64,000 bases of DNA from Martinezella hainanensis (GTDB lineage: Bacteria; Pseudomonadota; Alphaproteobacteria; Rhizobiales; Rhizobiaceae), in contig NZ_FMAC01000006.1 in the NCBI RefSeq assembly GCF_900094555.1, forward strand, positions 62,001 to 126,000, in the 5' to 3' direction. Positions 37,206 to 46,222 of the stretch are shown here, in pieces. Each line of letters begins with the position of its first letter. Position 1 is the first letter of the stretch. The notes beneath the pieces are model-generated. The model did not search any database. It had not been told where the DNA came from and saw nothing but the letters and a program-made list of their open reading frames with translations. Both the position numbers and the translations under genes were made by a program.

Positions 37206-38530
37206 GCCGGAAACGCGAACTTCACCTCAATATCAACATCCTGCACTCAGGATTCTCACCGGCCGCCTGGCGCATGCAGGGAAGCGACCCGCGCGCATCC
37301 TTCGATATCAACCACTACATCAACGTCGCCCGCATCGCCGAACGCGGCACTTTCGACGCGATCTTTCTCGCCGATCAGGCGGCTATCTCCGATCGCGTCG
37401 ATTTCAGGCCGCTGACGTCTCTCGAACCGACCATCGTGCTCGCATCGGTCGCGGCCCATACCGAGCATATCGGCCTGATCGCCACGGCTTCCACCACCTA
37501 TAACGAGCCCTACAATATCGCGCGCCGGTTCGCGACGCTCGATCATGCGAGCGGCGGTCGCGTTGGCTGGAATATCGTCACCAGCGCCGATCTCTCGCAA
37601 AGCCGGAATTTCGGCCTGGAAAAGCCGGTCGCACATCAAAGCCGGTATGAACGCGCAGAGGAGTTTACATCGGTCGTCAAGGCGCTGTGGGACAGCTGGG
37701 AAGAGGATGCCTTCATCGGCGATGTCGCCAGCGGGCGGTTCGTCGATACGAGTAAGGTCCATGCGATCGCCCATCGCGGCAAGCATTTTTCCGTGCATGG
37801 CCCTCATAATGTCCCGCGCCCGCCACAGGGTCATCCCGTCATCGTGCAGGCCGGCGGTTCGAACGATGGGCGGGAGCTGGCAGCCCGGCACGCCGAAGCG
37901 GTGTTTTCTGCTTCGCAATCCCTGGAGGAGTCGCTCGATTATGCGCGTGACCTCAGAACGCGCGCGGCTCGCCACGGTCGTACCCCGGACAGCCTTCTGA
38001 TCCTCGCCGGCCTTGCGACCATCATCGGCAGTAGCGAGGCGGAAGCCAGGCGGCGACAAGAGGAGCTGCGCGAGCTCATTCCGCTGGAATACAGCCTTGC
38101 GCGCCTATCCGGCGTCCTGCAGGTCGATCCCGGCAGGTTGAAGCTGGATGAACCCCTGCCGGACGATATTCCGTTGCCGGCCGACGGCGGCCACACCTTC
38201 TTTCGGGCAACCTTGGCCCTGGCACAGCGCGAGCAACTGACGGTGCGTGGTCTGATCCGCGCATTGAACGGCGGGACCGGGCACCGCACCATCGTCGGCA
38301 CGCCTGAGGCAATTGCCGATGATATCGAAAAATGGTTCGAGGCAGGCGCTGCCGATGGTTTCAATCTGATGCCCGACGTGCTGCCGCATGGGCTGGAGGC
38401 ATTCGTGGACGAGGTGGTGCCCATCCTGCGCCGGCGCGGATTGTTCCGCAAAGAGTATAGCGGCCGCACCTTGCGCGACCATCTGGGCCTCTCCCGGCCC
38501 GTCAACCCCTATGCCATCGCCGCCGAGTGA
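37202..38530 (+). CDS. NtaA/SnaA/DszA-family FMNH2-dependent monooxygenase, third copy
   Basis: A 442-residue luciferase-like enzyme beginning VSRKRELHLNINILHSGFSP, with ATASTTYNEPYNIARRFATL and GGRVGWNIVTS. I start it at the GTG at 37202, which overlaps the preceding stop codon (GTGA) and follows GGGG about 9 bases upstream; an upstream ATG at 37160 would lie inside the previous gene. It is more distant from the copies at 31408 and 34265 than they are from each other, and its early GFSPAAWR differs from GHHIAAWRHP, suggesting another substrate. Co-transcribed with the flavin reductase gene that follows 12 bases later. Confidence 0.87.
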   Translation: MSRKRELHLNINILHSGFSPAAWRMQGSDPRASFDINHYINVARIAERGTFDAIFLADQAAISDRVDFRPLTSLEPTIVLASVAAHTEHIGLIATASTTYNEPYNIARRFATLDHASGGRVGWNIVTSADLSQSRNFGLEKPVAHQSRYERAEEFTSVVKALWDSWEEDAFIGDVASGRFVDTSKVHAIAHRGKHFSVHGPHNVPRPPQGHPVIVQAGGSNDGRELAARHAEAVFSASQSLEESLDYARDLRTRAARHGRTPDSLLILAGLATIIGSSEAEARRRQEELRELIPLEYSLARLSGVLQVDPGRLKLDEPLPDDIPLPADGGHTFFRATLALAQREQLTVRGLIRALNGGTGHRTIVGTPEAIADDIEKWFEAGAADGFNLMPDVLPHGLEAFVDEVVPILRRRGLFRKEYSGRTLRDHLGLSRPVNPYAIAAE

Positions 38531-38542
38531 AGGAGAAACAGC

Positions 38543-39391
38543 ATGACATCAGCAACGACCGCGAGGCTTCCAGACGACGATCGGCTCGCCGCTCTTATCG
38601 GAGAGCGTTATCGCAACAGCCAGCATATCGGTGCGGACTGGAACGAAACGATCGAGACGCTGCTCTCCCATCGCACGGTTCGCGACTATCTGCCGAAAGC
38701 GGTCTCCGACGATATTCTCCACCTTGCAATCGCAGCGGCGCAATCGGCACCGAGTTCATCCAATCTGCAGGCCTGGAGCGTCATTGCTGTCAGGGACGAG
38801 GCGCGCAAGGCCAAGCTGAATGCCGTTGCCGGAACGCAAAGGCAGATCACACAGGCGCCGCTCTTGCTGATCTGGCTTGCCGATCTTTCCAGGCCGCGCC
38901 GCATTGCGGCAGATCAGGGTTCCGCGGCCGATGGACTGGATTATGTCGAGAGCTTCCTGCTCGGCGTCATCGACGCAGCGCTTGCGGCGCAGAATGCCGT
39001 CGTTTCGCTTGAGTCTCAAGGTCTCGGCACCTGCTATATCGGTGCGATCCGCAACGATCCCGAAACCGTGGCGCGCGAACTGGAATTGCCGGAAGGCGTG
39101 TTTCCGGTCTTCGGGCTGACGATCGGCTATCCCGATCCGGCCACACCAGCCGCCGTAAAGCCGCGGCTGCCACAGACGGCCGTCCTGCATCATGAACGCT
39201 ACGATCGCAGCCGCAGGTCGGACGATCTGCGTCACTACAATACGGTCTTGCAGGACTTTCAGGCCGAACAGCGCATGCCGCGCATAGACTGGACGGTACA
39301 GGTGAAAAACCGGATCGGCACCGTCGAGGCCTTGAAGGGACGCCATCTGCTCGGGGTTGCTGCGCGCCGCCTCGGTTTCAGGCTGAAGTAA
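38543..39391 (+). CDS. NfsA/Frp-type nitroreductase-family flavin reductase
   Basis: A 282-residue nitroreductase-fold enzyme. FMN-binding features are the early SHRTVRDY (Arg44 and Arg47), SAPSSSNLQAWSVI, and a central GLGTCYIGAIR. The length and the C-terminal extension after residue 200 fit the NfsA/Frp group, which reduces FMN or nitro compounds with NADPH. It is the last gene of the monooxygenase operon (AGGAG before the ATG), so its likely job is to supply FMNH2 to the LLM and ACAD-fold enzymes. A direct substrate-reducing role cannot be excluded. It converges with the LysR gene, 6 bases away. Confidence 0.85.
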   Translation: MTSATTARLPDDDRLAALIGERYRNSQHIGADWNETIETLLSHRTVRDYLPKAVSDDILHLAIAAAQSAPSSSNLQAWSVIAVRDEARKAKLNAVAGTQRQITQAPLLLIWLADLSRPRRIAADQGSAADGLDYVESFLLGVIDAALAAQNAVVSLESQGLGTCYIGAIRNDPETVARELELPEGVFPVFGLTIGYPDPATPAAVKPRLPQTAVLHHERYDRSRRSDDLRHYNTVLQDFQAEQRMPRIDWTVQVKNRIGTVEALKGRHLLGVAARRLGFRLK

Positions 39392-39397
39392 TCGGCC

Positions 39398-40408
39398 TTA
39401 TTCAGCGGCAGCGATATCGAGTTTGCGGAGCGAGTGCCACGATAAGACATCGCCAATTGCTCGCAATGCCCTGGCCTCCGCCTGCAGCCAATTGCGGAAG
39501 AGCTCGACACGCATCAGCCGCGCATTGGCAGCCGTCGTCACGAAGAAATAGGAGAAGCTCACCGGCTGCGGACTGCCAAAGGGACTGACAAGGCGTCCGG
39601 CCTTCAACTCGGCCTCCGCCAGCCGGACCTTGCCGAGACCGAGTCCCTGCCCTGCGAGCGCCGCATCGATGACAAGCGATGACTGGTTGAGGCGGAAACC
39701 GCCCTGCGGCAGCCGACATGACAGCCCTTCGGCCCGCAGCCAGGCACTCCAATCGGGGCAGGAATGATCGTGCTCGACCCCGTCCTCGTGCAGCAGCGGC
39801 ACACCCTCGATCGCCTGCGGATCATTCCAGAGCCAGTGCCGCTCGGCAAATTCCGGGCTGCAGATCGGCACGACGGCTTCAGGGAAGAGATGGTCGACGA
39901 CCAGGCCCGGATAACCGCCGCCGCCATAGCGGATAGCGCAATCGGTGTCGCCGCTGTTGAGATCTGTCAGCTGCGTCGAGGCGTCGACGAGGATCTGCAA
40001 GCCCGGTGCTGCCCGCCTTAGCCCATCCAGCCGCGGGATCAGCCATTTGCTGGCAAAGGACGGCGCAACGGACACCCGGATCGGCAGATCATGATCGCTG
40101 GCGACGAATTGCGTCATCGTCTCGAGAACGGCGTCGAAAGCATCTGTCAGCCCGGGAACCAGTGCCATACCGGCAGCCGTCAACTGCAGCTGTCCGCGTG
40201 CACGATGAAAAAGCGGCTGTCCGAGATAGTCTTCAAGCAGCCGGATCTGCTGTCCGACGGCGGCCGAGGTGACGTGCAGCTCCTCCGCCGCACCGAGGAA
40301 ATTCAGATGCCGCGCCGTCGCCACGAAGGCACGCAGCGAGGTCAATGGCGGTAGCCGCGCCAAGGTCGGCTGGATGGCTTTTTTTCGGGTGTGCGCGATC
40401 GTGTTCAT
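39398..40408 (-). CDS. LysR-family transcriptional regulator (GcvA-like)
   Basis: A 336-residue LysR regulator. The N-terminal winged helix-turn-helix (about residues 20-80) reads LPPLTSLRAFVATARHLNFL, then AAEELHVTSAAVGQQIRLLE, close to the GcvA branch. The rest is a type 2 periplasmic-binding-protein-like effector domain. It is transcribed divergently from the binding-protein gene at 40748, the classical arrangement for a LysR protein and its target. The 339-base space between them contains a T-N11-A dyad at 40537-40553. It may also control the monooxygenase operon that ends next to it. Inducer unknown. Confidence 0.9.
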   Translation of the reverse strand: MNTIAHTRKKAIQPTLARLPPLTSLRAFVATARHLNFLGAAEELHVTSAAVGQQIRLLEDYLGQPLFHRARGQLQLTAAGMALVPGLTDAFDAVLETMTQFVASDHDLPIRVSVAPSFASKWLIPRLDGLRRAAPGLQILVDASTQLTDLNSGDTDCAIRYGGGGYPGLVVDHLFPEAVVPICSPEFAERHWLWNDPQAIEGVPLLHEDGVEHDHSCPDWSAWLRAEGLSCRLPQGGFRLNQSSLVIDAALAGQGLGLGKVRLAEAELKAGRLVSPFGSPQPVSFSYFFVTTAANARLMRVELFRNWLQAEARALRAIGDVLSWHSLRKLDIAAAE

Positions 40409-40747
40409 GACGCGGATTGCAGCACAATACGGCCATCAAAGACGAGAACGCGCTTTGCGTTTACCGGCAAGCGGACGGACATTTTCTTCCATGCCCGGAG
40501 AGCATCAGGGAAGCAAAAACTAAAAATCCGGAATAGTCTATATTTTTAATAGATAATCGTATTTGACTATCCCCGGGCGAAACGAATTTCGCGAAGCTTT
40601 TCTTTCTCAACGAGCGAGAAAAACATTCTTCCGTTTTACCGGCTTGGGACCCGAAGATGCGCCGACCGCGTGCGGCTCAAGGCCGCTCTGCGCCGTCCGC
40701 CACACTTCGCATAGGAACCGCATCTGTTTAGCCGGCAAGGAAATCCA
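40409..40747. promoter_or_regulatory. LysR/binding-protein divergent promoter with T-N11-A dyad
   Basis: A 339-base region. The dyad TCTAT-N7-ATAGA (40537-40553) contains a symmetric T-N11-A pair (40539/40551), the usual LysR box pattern, in an AT-rich block. No gene is supported inside. Confidence 0.55.
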
Positions 40748-42367
40748 ATGACCATCAATCGCCGCCGTTTCAATCACCTGCTGCTACTCTCTACCGCGGC
40801 GACGCTCCTCCCATCCTTCGCGGCACGCGCGGCGGAGCCGACACCGGCAAGAGGCGGCACGCTCAATTTCATCGTCGAACCCGAGCCGCCGACCATCCTG
40901 GCGCTAGCCCATACCGCCGGTGGAACGCAGAAAATCAGTCCGAAAGTGACCGAAGGCCTGCTCACCTACGACTTCGGCCTCACGCCAAAGCCGCAGCTCG
41001 CAACCGAATGGTCGGTCGCTCCCGATGGACTGACCTATACGTTCAAGCTCAGACCCAACGTCAAATGGCACGACAGCAAGCCGTTTACCTCGGCGGACGT
41101 GGCCTATTCGATCGAGCTCCTGAAGCAGGTCCATCCGCGTGGGCGCGGCTCATTCGCCAACGTCATCGCGATCGATACGCCTGATCCGCTGACCGCGATA
41201 TTCCGCCTCTCCAAGCCGGCGCCCTATCTCTTGAAGGCGCTTTATGCGGCCGAATCCCCGATCGTGCCTAAACATATCTATGAGGGCGTGAAGATCGCCG
41301 ATGTTCCGACCAATCCCAACGGCAGCGCGCCCATCGGCACAGGCCCCTTCATTTTCCGGCAATGGGTACGCGGCTCCCATATCATTCTCGAGCGCAATCC
41401 CGACTACTGGGATGCCGGCAAGCCCTACCTCGATCAGATCGTCGTGCGTTTCGTGCCCGATGGCGCCGCCCGTGCGGCCGGCTTCGAAACCGGCGAACTT
41501 GATCTCGGCGGCGACAATCCCATTCCGCTCGCCGATCTCGAACGTATCAAGGCGCTGCCGAATATCGGCATCGATTCGCGCGGCTACGAGACGAAGGGCG
41601 ACCAGACACAGCTCATCCTCAATCTCGACAACGAGCATCTGAAGGACGTCCGCGTCCGCCGCGCGATCGCCCACGCGATCGACCTCGACGTCATCCTCAA
41701 TACGGTCTGGTATGGCTACGGGCACGTCTCGCCGACGCCCATCAGCACCTTCCTGCCGCAATATCTGGATACGTCAATCAAGCCCTATGCCTTCGATCTC
41801 AAGGCGGCCGAGCAATTGCTTGACGAAGCCGGCTATAAGCGAAACGGCAGCGGCAACCGCTTCTCGCTACGCCTGACGCACAACTCCTACAATGAGGGCT
41901 TCAAGCGCGTTGCCGAATATCTGAAACAGAACCTTGCGCGCATCGGCATCGATGCAAGGATCGACTCCTACGATTTCTCGACCTACATCCAGAAGGTCTA
42001 TACCGAGCGTGCCTTCGACCTGACGGCGGAATATCTCGGCAACCAGTTCGACCCGACGCTCGGCGTACAGCGCATCTATTGGTCGAAGAACTTCAAGCTG
42101 GGATTGCCCTTCTCCAACGCAAGCCACTATCAGAACCCGGAGGTCGATCGCCTGCTCGAGACGGCATCGGTCGAGGTCGATGAAGCAAAGCGCAAGCAGG
42201 AATTCAACGACTTCCAGAAGATTATCGCCGACGAGCTTCCCGTCATCAATCTGATCGCGCTCGAAAATGTCACCGTCTTCAACAAGCGCGTCAAGAACCA
42301 CACGACTGGCGCCGAAGGCGTGCAATCGAATTTCGCCGACGTCTATATCAAGGAAGGCGAAGGCTGA
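40748..42367 (+). CDS. Family 5 (Dpp/Opp-type) substrate-binding protein, Tat-exported
   Basis: A 539-residue solute-binding protein family 5 member. The twin-arginine signal is NRRRFNHLLLLSTAATLL, ending near AARA. Mature-protein phrases include VTEGLLTYDFGLTPKPQLAT and TFKLRPNVKWHDSKPFT. It probably delivers a peptide-sized ligand to the Dpp-type permease encoded at 46223-50118, since it has no permease of its own. It is divergent from the LysR regulator and followed by a good terminator, so it forms a single-gene unit. It is paralogous to the binding proteins at 50406 and 55467. Confidence 0.9.
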   Translation: MTINRRRFNHLLLLSTAATLLPSFAARAAEPTPARGGTLNFIVEPEPPTILALAHTAGGTQKISPKVTEGLLTYDFGLTPKPQLATEWSVAPDGLTYTFKLRPNVKWHDSKPFTSADVAYSIELLKQVHPRGRGSFANVIAIDTPDPLTAIFRLSKPAPYLLKALYAAESPIVPKHIYEGVKIADVPTNPNGSAPIGTGPFIFRQWVRGSHIILERNPDYWDAGKPYLDQIVVRFVPDGAARAAGFETGELDLGGDNPIPLADLERIKALPNIGIDSRGYETKGDQTQLILNLDNEHLKDVRVRRAIAHAIDLDVILNTVWYGYGHVSPTPISTFLPQYLDTSIKPYAFDLKAAEQLLDEAGYKRNGSGNRFSLRLTHNSYNEGFKRVAEYLKQNLARIGIDARIDSYDFSTYIQKVYTERAFDLTAEYLGNQFDPTLGVQRIYWSKNFKLGLPFSNASHYQNPEVDRLLETASVEVDEAKRKQEFNDFQKIIADELPVINLIALENVTVFNKRVKNHTTGAEGVQSNFADVYIKEGEG

Positions 42368-42392
42368 CGCGCGGAAACGGCGTATTCTCTTC

Positions 42393-42420
42393 AGGGGGCG
42401 ATGCGGCCCCCCTTCTTTTC
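42393..42420 (+). terminator. Intrinsic terminator after the binding-protein gene
   Basis: GGGGGC (42394-42399), a six-base loop GATGCG, GCCCCC (42406-42411), then a pyrimidine tail CTTCTTTTC. Located 26 bases after the stop codon at 42367 and before the convergent gene end at 42428. Confidence 0.8.
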
Positions 42421-42427
42421 TGTCGAC

Positions 42428-43849
42428 TTACGAAGCTGCGAGAGCAAGAGGAGTGAGTTTGCTCAGGATACGATCCGCCAGCGCGATCGCCTGAGCACGC
42501 TGTTCGGTGATCGAGCTCGACTCCCAGGCAACACCTCTAAGTGGATGGCCGATGGCGCTGATATTGCGGTGAACCCGCCCCTCTTCGGAGATGACATCGC
42601 CCTCTGGTGTGGCATCGATGCCGAAGCCGGTGCTGTGCGGACGCACTTCGCCGCTTTCGACAAGGCTCCTGACGAAGGGATCGGAAATGCGTCGCCAGTC
42701 GTGCAGCTGATGACCACGGCAATCGATAATGCCGCCGAAGGACTGCCTATGAGTGCCTGATCGAGTCTTTAGCGTGGCTGCGATCAAGTCGCCGGCGGGC
42801 TTCAGACCGAACAATCGTGCCGGCTGATGCCGGAAGCGGCCCTCGGCAATCGCATCGGTGACGGCGCGATAGCTCTCGGGCGCGGCCCGATGGGCGGTCA
42901 CGTCCCAAAATGCACGCAGATGGCGGGCAAATCGTAGTCTCTCCGCATCATCAGCCTTTTGCCATAGAGGCAGAATATAGGGCCGGATCGCAAGCGGCAG
43001 CGCTTGCCAATCCTTGGCTGCAGCGGCCAATGCGCGGCGCTCGGCCTTGACGATCGATAGCAACGCGCGCGCCGTCCTCGGCAAAGGTCCTTCGGCGAGA
43101 AAATCACGCTCGAGCGCGACGTTTCGCCGGCTTTCGATCAATTGGCCGCGCCTGGATATCGCCTGATATCGGCCGCGAAAACCGCGCGCTTCCATGCTGG
43201 CGACCGCATCGACCATCGACAGGCTCGACCCGATGAGCAGGATTTCGTCGGCATTCACCACGCGATCCAAGGCAGCTGCATCCCAGGGAGACGCCACAAA
43301 AGCGGGATGATCCGCAACGGAAGTTTCCCGTGGATTGAGTGGAGGCTGGAAGACACCAAGCGCCAGGACGACTTCGTCAGCCTCCAGGCTCTGACCCGCG
43401 CTCGTCGTGATCCGCACTTTGTGCGGAGCGGAAACAAGGCCGGTCGCCGAAGCCTTGACATGCCGGAATGTCGATCCTGCTCGTGCGCCCGTGATTGCAC
43501 GGTTCAGCTCATCGCGGACATAGGTTCCAAAGATGTAGCGCGGCGGGAAGCTACCGGCGATATCGGCGGGCGGTGTCCAGCCGTATTGGGAGGCATTGCC
43601 GGCGAGCCAGCGAACGAGATGATCAGGCTCCTCCGGATAAAGGGAAAATGTGCTCGCCGGCCCATTGACGAGATGAACGGCCTCGGTGGTGCTATAGGCG
43701 ACTCCGCGCCCGAGCTCCTCGCGAGGTTCCAGTATCGTGATTGAAAGCGGCACCTCCGTCTTGTCGAGCAGCTTGATCGCCGTCAGGGCGCCAGCAAAGC
43801 CGCCACCGACGATGACGACGGAATGATGAGAATGCGGGTCGATGTACAT
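42428..43849 (-). CDS. FAD/NAD(P)-binding oxidoreductase (YdhS/HI0933-type Rossmann protein)
   Basis: A 473-residue protein with one clear dinucleotide motif VVIVGGGFAGALTA (about residues 11-24) and the phrase GRGVAYSTTEAVHLVNGPA, typical of the FAD-NAD(P)-binding family (pfam13454). A second Rossmann-like motif, ILLIGSSLSMVDAVASM, lies in the middle. Such proteins are flavoprotein oxidoreductases or monooxygenases of mostly unknown substrate. It is 3 bases downstream of the ACAD-fold gene in the same operon, so it may act in the same organosulfur pathway. Confidence 0.78.
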   Translation of the reverse strand: MYIDPHSHHSVVIVGGGFAGALTAIKLLDKTEVPLSITILEPREELGRGVAYSTTEAVHLVNGPASTFSLYPEEPDHLVRWLAGNASQYGWTPPADIAGSFPPRYIFGTYVRDELNRAITGARAGSTFRHVKASATGLVSAPHKVRITTSAGQSLEADEVVLALGVFQPPLNPRETSVADHPAFVASPWDAAALDRVVNADEILLIGSSLSMVDAVASMEARGFRGRYQAISRRGQLIESRRNVALERDFLAEGPLPRTARALLSIVKAERRALAAAAKDWQALPLAIRPYILPLWQKADDAERLRFARHLRAFWDVTAHRAAPESYRAVTDAIAEGRFRHQPARLFGLKPAGDLIAATLKTRSGTHRQSFGGIIDCRGHQLHDWRRISDPFVRSLVESGEVRPHSTGFGIDATPEGDVISEEGRVHRNISAIGHPLRGVAWESSSITEQRAQAIALADRILSKLTPLALAAS

Positions 43850-43852
43850 GGC

Positions 43853-45088
43853 TCAGAAGACCTTGCCTTCTTCCAGATGCGCCGTCGTACCGTTGATGTA
43901 ATAGTCACCCACCACCCGCGCCTTGTGCAGCAGCGGGTTATGATTGAGCACGGTGCGGATATTGCGCCAATGGCGGTCGAGATTGAGATGGCGCGATGTC
44001 GCCGAACCGCCGCCGAGCTCGAAGACGTTGGTCGCGGCGGCAAGGGCAAGTTGCGATGCGACGATCTGGGTGCGCGCCGTCGTCAGCGCGCTTTCGACCA
44101 GAGCCGTCTCCAAAATCTGCGGATCATCGCCGGCGAAGGCCGCAGCCGTCCGATCGAGCGCGCGGGCGCTTTCGCGGATCAGCGTATCGACGGCGAAAGA
44201 ATTGGCTGCGATCTCGCCCAATATTTTTTGCACGAACGGATCGGCATTGGCTGTCTCGGCCGCACTATGAGCCGCCGAGCGCGCCTGCCTGCGCACGTAA
44301 TCCGTACCCTCGTTCAGCGCGCCGCGAACCGCACCTGCCATCGAGGCGGCGAGATGAAGCTGACGCAGCGTGGACGTATGCCTGCCGATCAAGGTGTTCA
44401 GCCCACGCCTCGAAATCTCATGCGGCAGCACTTCCACGTCATCAAGAAGCACGCCGCCGCTTGCCGTCAGGCGCTGCCCCATGCCATCCCAATCGTCGAG
44501 AATGGTGATCCCCTTGCGATCGACCGGCAGCAAGACGCTGACGAGCTGGTCTTCATCGTCCTTGGCGCTGAACGAGGCAAAGTCGGCAAACGCCGTGCCG
44601 GTCGCATACCACTTTCGCCCGTTGAGCCTGAAGCTATCGCTGGATTTCGTCAGTCGTGTCGTCACCTCTCCGGGGCGTTTCGTCCCCTGTTCCGTGTGGG
44701 CGCCACCGAAGAGCTTGCCGCTCAGGACGCGGGCAAGCTGCGTGCGATCGACCGCGCTGCCCGGATTGAGCGATAAGGCCTCGGTGAAATTGAAATGACT
44801 CCTGAGCGCATGAGCAACGTTGGAGTCCGCGGCGGCGATCGCCATCACCATCTCGATGTAGTCGAGCACCGATCCGCCAGGCCCGCCAAGGCTCGTCGGT
44901 ATGCGCAGCGCGCCAAGGCCCGCTTGCCTGAACAGCTCGAAAGCCTCATGCGGCAGCTCGCGCTCGAGGTCCCGTCTTGCCGCATCTCTCGCGACTTCCG
45001 CGGCAAGATCTGGCACCCTTGCAAGCAGCGTCGCCCGATCGGTCGTTGCGGGAGCGGAAGGTATGACTGATGAAACGATGGTGGGCAT
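43853..45088 (-). CDS. Acyl-CoA-dehydrogenase-fold flavin monooxygenase (SfnB-like), third copy
   Basis: A 411-residue ACAD-fold protein with the subgroup motif ILDDWDGMGQRLTASGG and the C-terminal LDRHWRNIRTVLNHNPLLHK. It belongs to the same DszC/SfnB branch as the copies at 33069 and 35985 but is clearly more distant from them. It is transcribed from the aldo/keto reductase side, separated by a 61-base gap with a strong hairpin, and is followed 3 bases later by the FAD/NAD(P) protein gene. Role inferred: FMNH2-dependent oxidation of an organosulfur compound brought in by the upstream Dpp-type transporter. Confidence 0.85.
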   Translation of the reverse strand: MPTIVSSVIPSAPATTDRATLLARVPDLAAEVARDAARRDLERELPHEAFELFRQAGLGALRIPTSLGGPGGSVLDYIEMVMAIAAADSNVAHALRSHFNFTEALSLNPGSAVDRTQLARVLSGKLFGGAHTEQGTKRPGEVTTRLTKSSDSFRLNGRKWYATGTAFADFASFSAKDDEDQLVSVLLPVDRKGITILDDWDGMGQRLTASGGVLLDDVEVLPHEISRRGLNTLIGRHTSTLRQLHLAASMAGAVRGALNEGTDYVRRQARSAAHSAAETANADPFVQKILGEIAANSFAVDTLIRESARALDRTAAAFAGDDPQILETALVESALTTARTQIVASQLALAAATNVFELGGGSATSRHLNLDRHWRNIRTVLNHNPLLHKARVVGDYYINGTTAHLEEGKVF

Positions 45089-45116
45089 GAACGGTTCTTT
45101 TCGCGCCGGAAGGAGA

Positions 45117-45138
45117 GGCCCTGCTCAAGCAGGGCCTT
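45117..45138 (-). terminator. Hairpin between aldo/keto reductase and ACAD-fold genes
   Basis: AGGCCCTGC, a four-base loop and GCAGGGCCT form a perfect 9-bp stem, 12 bases after the aldo/keto reductase stop. On the minus strand it is followed by CTCCTTCC, not a T run. It may be a partial terminator reducing expression of the two genes that follow. Confidence 0.6.
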
Positions 45139-45149
45139 GGGCTTGGTCG

Positions 45150-46208
45150 TTACGCGACGGCGCGGGCAAGCGGGACGACGTTTTCAGCATCGCCGGCAGC
45201 GCTCACGGGAACCCGGCCTTCGACTGGATGGCTCGGATCATTGAAGCCCGGCGTGGACGGATGGCCTGTCGTGACAAGGCGATCGACCAGGGCTTCGTCC
45301 TCGGCGGTGAGCTTGACATCGAGGGCACTTAAATAACTGTCCCAGTGCTCTTCCGTACGCGGCCCCGTAATCGCAGAGGTGATCAGCCGGTTGTTCAGCA
45401 CCCAGGCAATGGCGAATTCGGTCGGCGTAACGTTCTTGGCGGCAGCATGCGCGGCAATTTCCTGGGCGATGGTGATGGATTCAGGACGCCATTCGGTTTC
45501 AAGAATGCGCTTGTCGCCGCGGCCAGCGCGCGTGTCTGCCGCCGGCGCCTGACCGGGCTCATACTTGCCCGTCAGCACGCCACGCGCCAGCGGCGAGTAG
45601 GAGACCACGCCGAGACCATAATGATAGGCGGCCGGCAGCTGCTCGGCCTCGGCGGTACGATTGACGATATTGTAGAGCGGCTGGCTCGCGACGGGCCGAT
45701 CGATGCCGAGCTGGTCGGCAAGATGCGAAATCTCGGCGATGCGCCAGCCGCGGAAATTCGAGACACCGAAATAGCGCAATTTGCCGGCGCGAATGAGATC
45801 GGCAATCGCACGCACCGGCTCTTCCAGCGGCGCATCGAAAACGGCGCGGTGGAAATAGAGGATGTCGATGTAATCGGTGTTGAGGCGGCGCAAGGAGTTC
45901 TCGACCGTTTCGATCACCCACTTGCGCGAATGGCCGCCGAGATTGGGGCCTTTCGTGTGCGAGTTGACGAACTTCGTCGCCAGCACCCAATGATCGCGAT
46001 TTGCCTTGATGCCACGACCGACTACCTCTTCCGATTTGCCGTCATGATAGACATCGGCGGTATCGATGAAATTGATGCCCTGATCGCGAGCCTTGTCGAT
46101 GATGCGGAAGGCGACGTCGTCGGGCGTCGGGCCGCCGAACATCATGGTTCCAAGAGTAAGGGGCGATACTTTCAGCGCGCTGCGCCCGAGATAGCGATAG
46201 TCGACCAT
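45150..46208 (-). CDS. Aldo/keto reductase
   Basis: A 352-residue (alpha/beta)8 NADPH-dependent oxidoreductase. The catalytic set is recognisable: Asp49 and Tyr54 in FIDTADVYHDGKSE, Lys78 in VLATKFV, and a His in DILYFHRAVFD. The start is the ATG at 46208 with GGAG before it; the frame extends upstream into the ATPase gene, but that part is not AKR-like. It is located directly after the Dpp-type transporter genes and before two flavoenzyme genes. It may reduce an aldehyde released when an oxidised C-S bond breaks; that is inference. Confidence 0.88.
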   Translation of the reverse strand: MVDYRYLGRSALKVSPLTLGTMMFGGPTPDDVAFRIIDKARDQGINFIDTADVYHDGKSEEVVGRGIKANRDHWVLATKFVNSHTKGPNLGGHSRKWVIETVENSLRRLNTDYIDILYFHRAVFDAPLEEPVRAIADLIRAGKLRYFGVSNFRGWRIAEISHLADQLGIDRPVASQPLYNIVNRTAEAEQLPAAYHYGLGVVSYSPLARGVLTGKYEPGQAPAADTRAGRGDKRILETEWRPESITIAQEIAAHAAAKNVTPTEFAIAWVLNNRLITSAITGPRTEEHWDSYLSALDVKLTAEDEALVDRLVTTGHPSTPGFNDPSHPVEGRVPVSAAGDAENVVPLARAVA

Positions 46209-46222
46209 GTCATTTCTCCATT

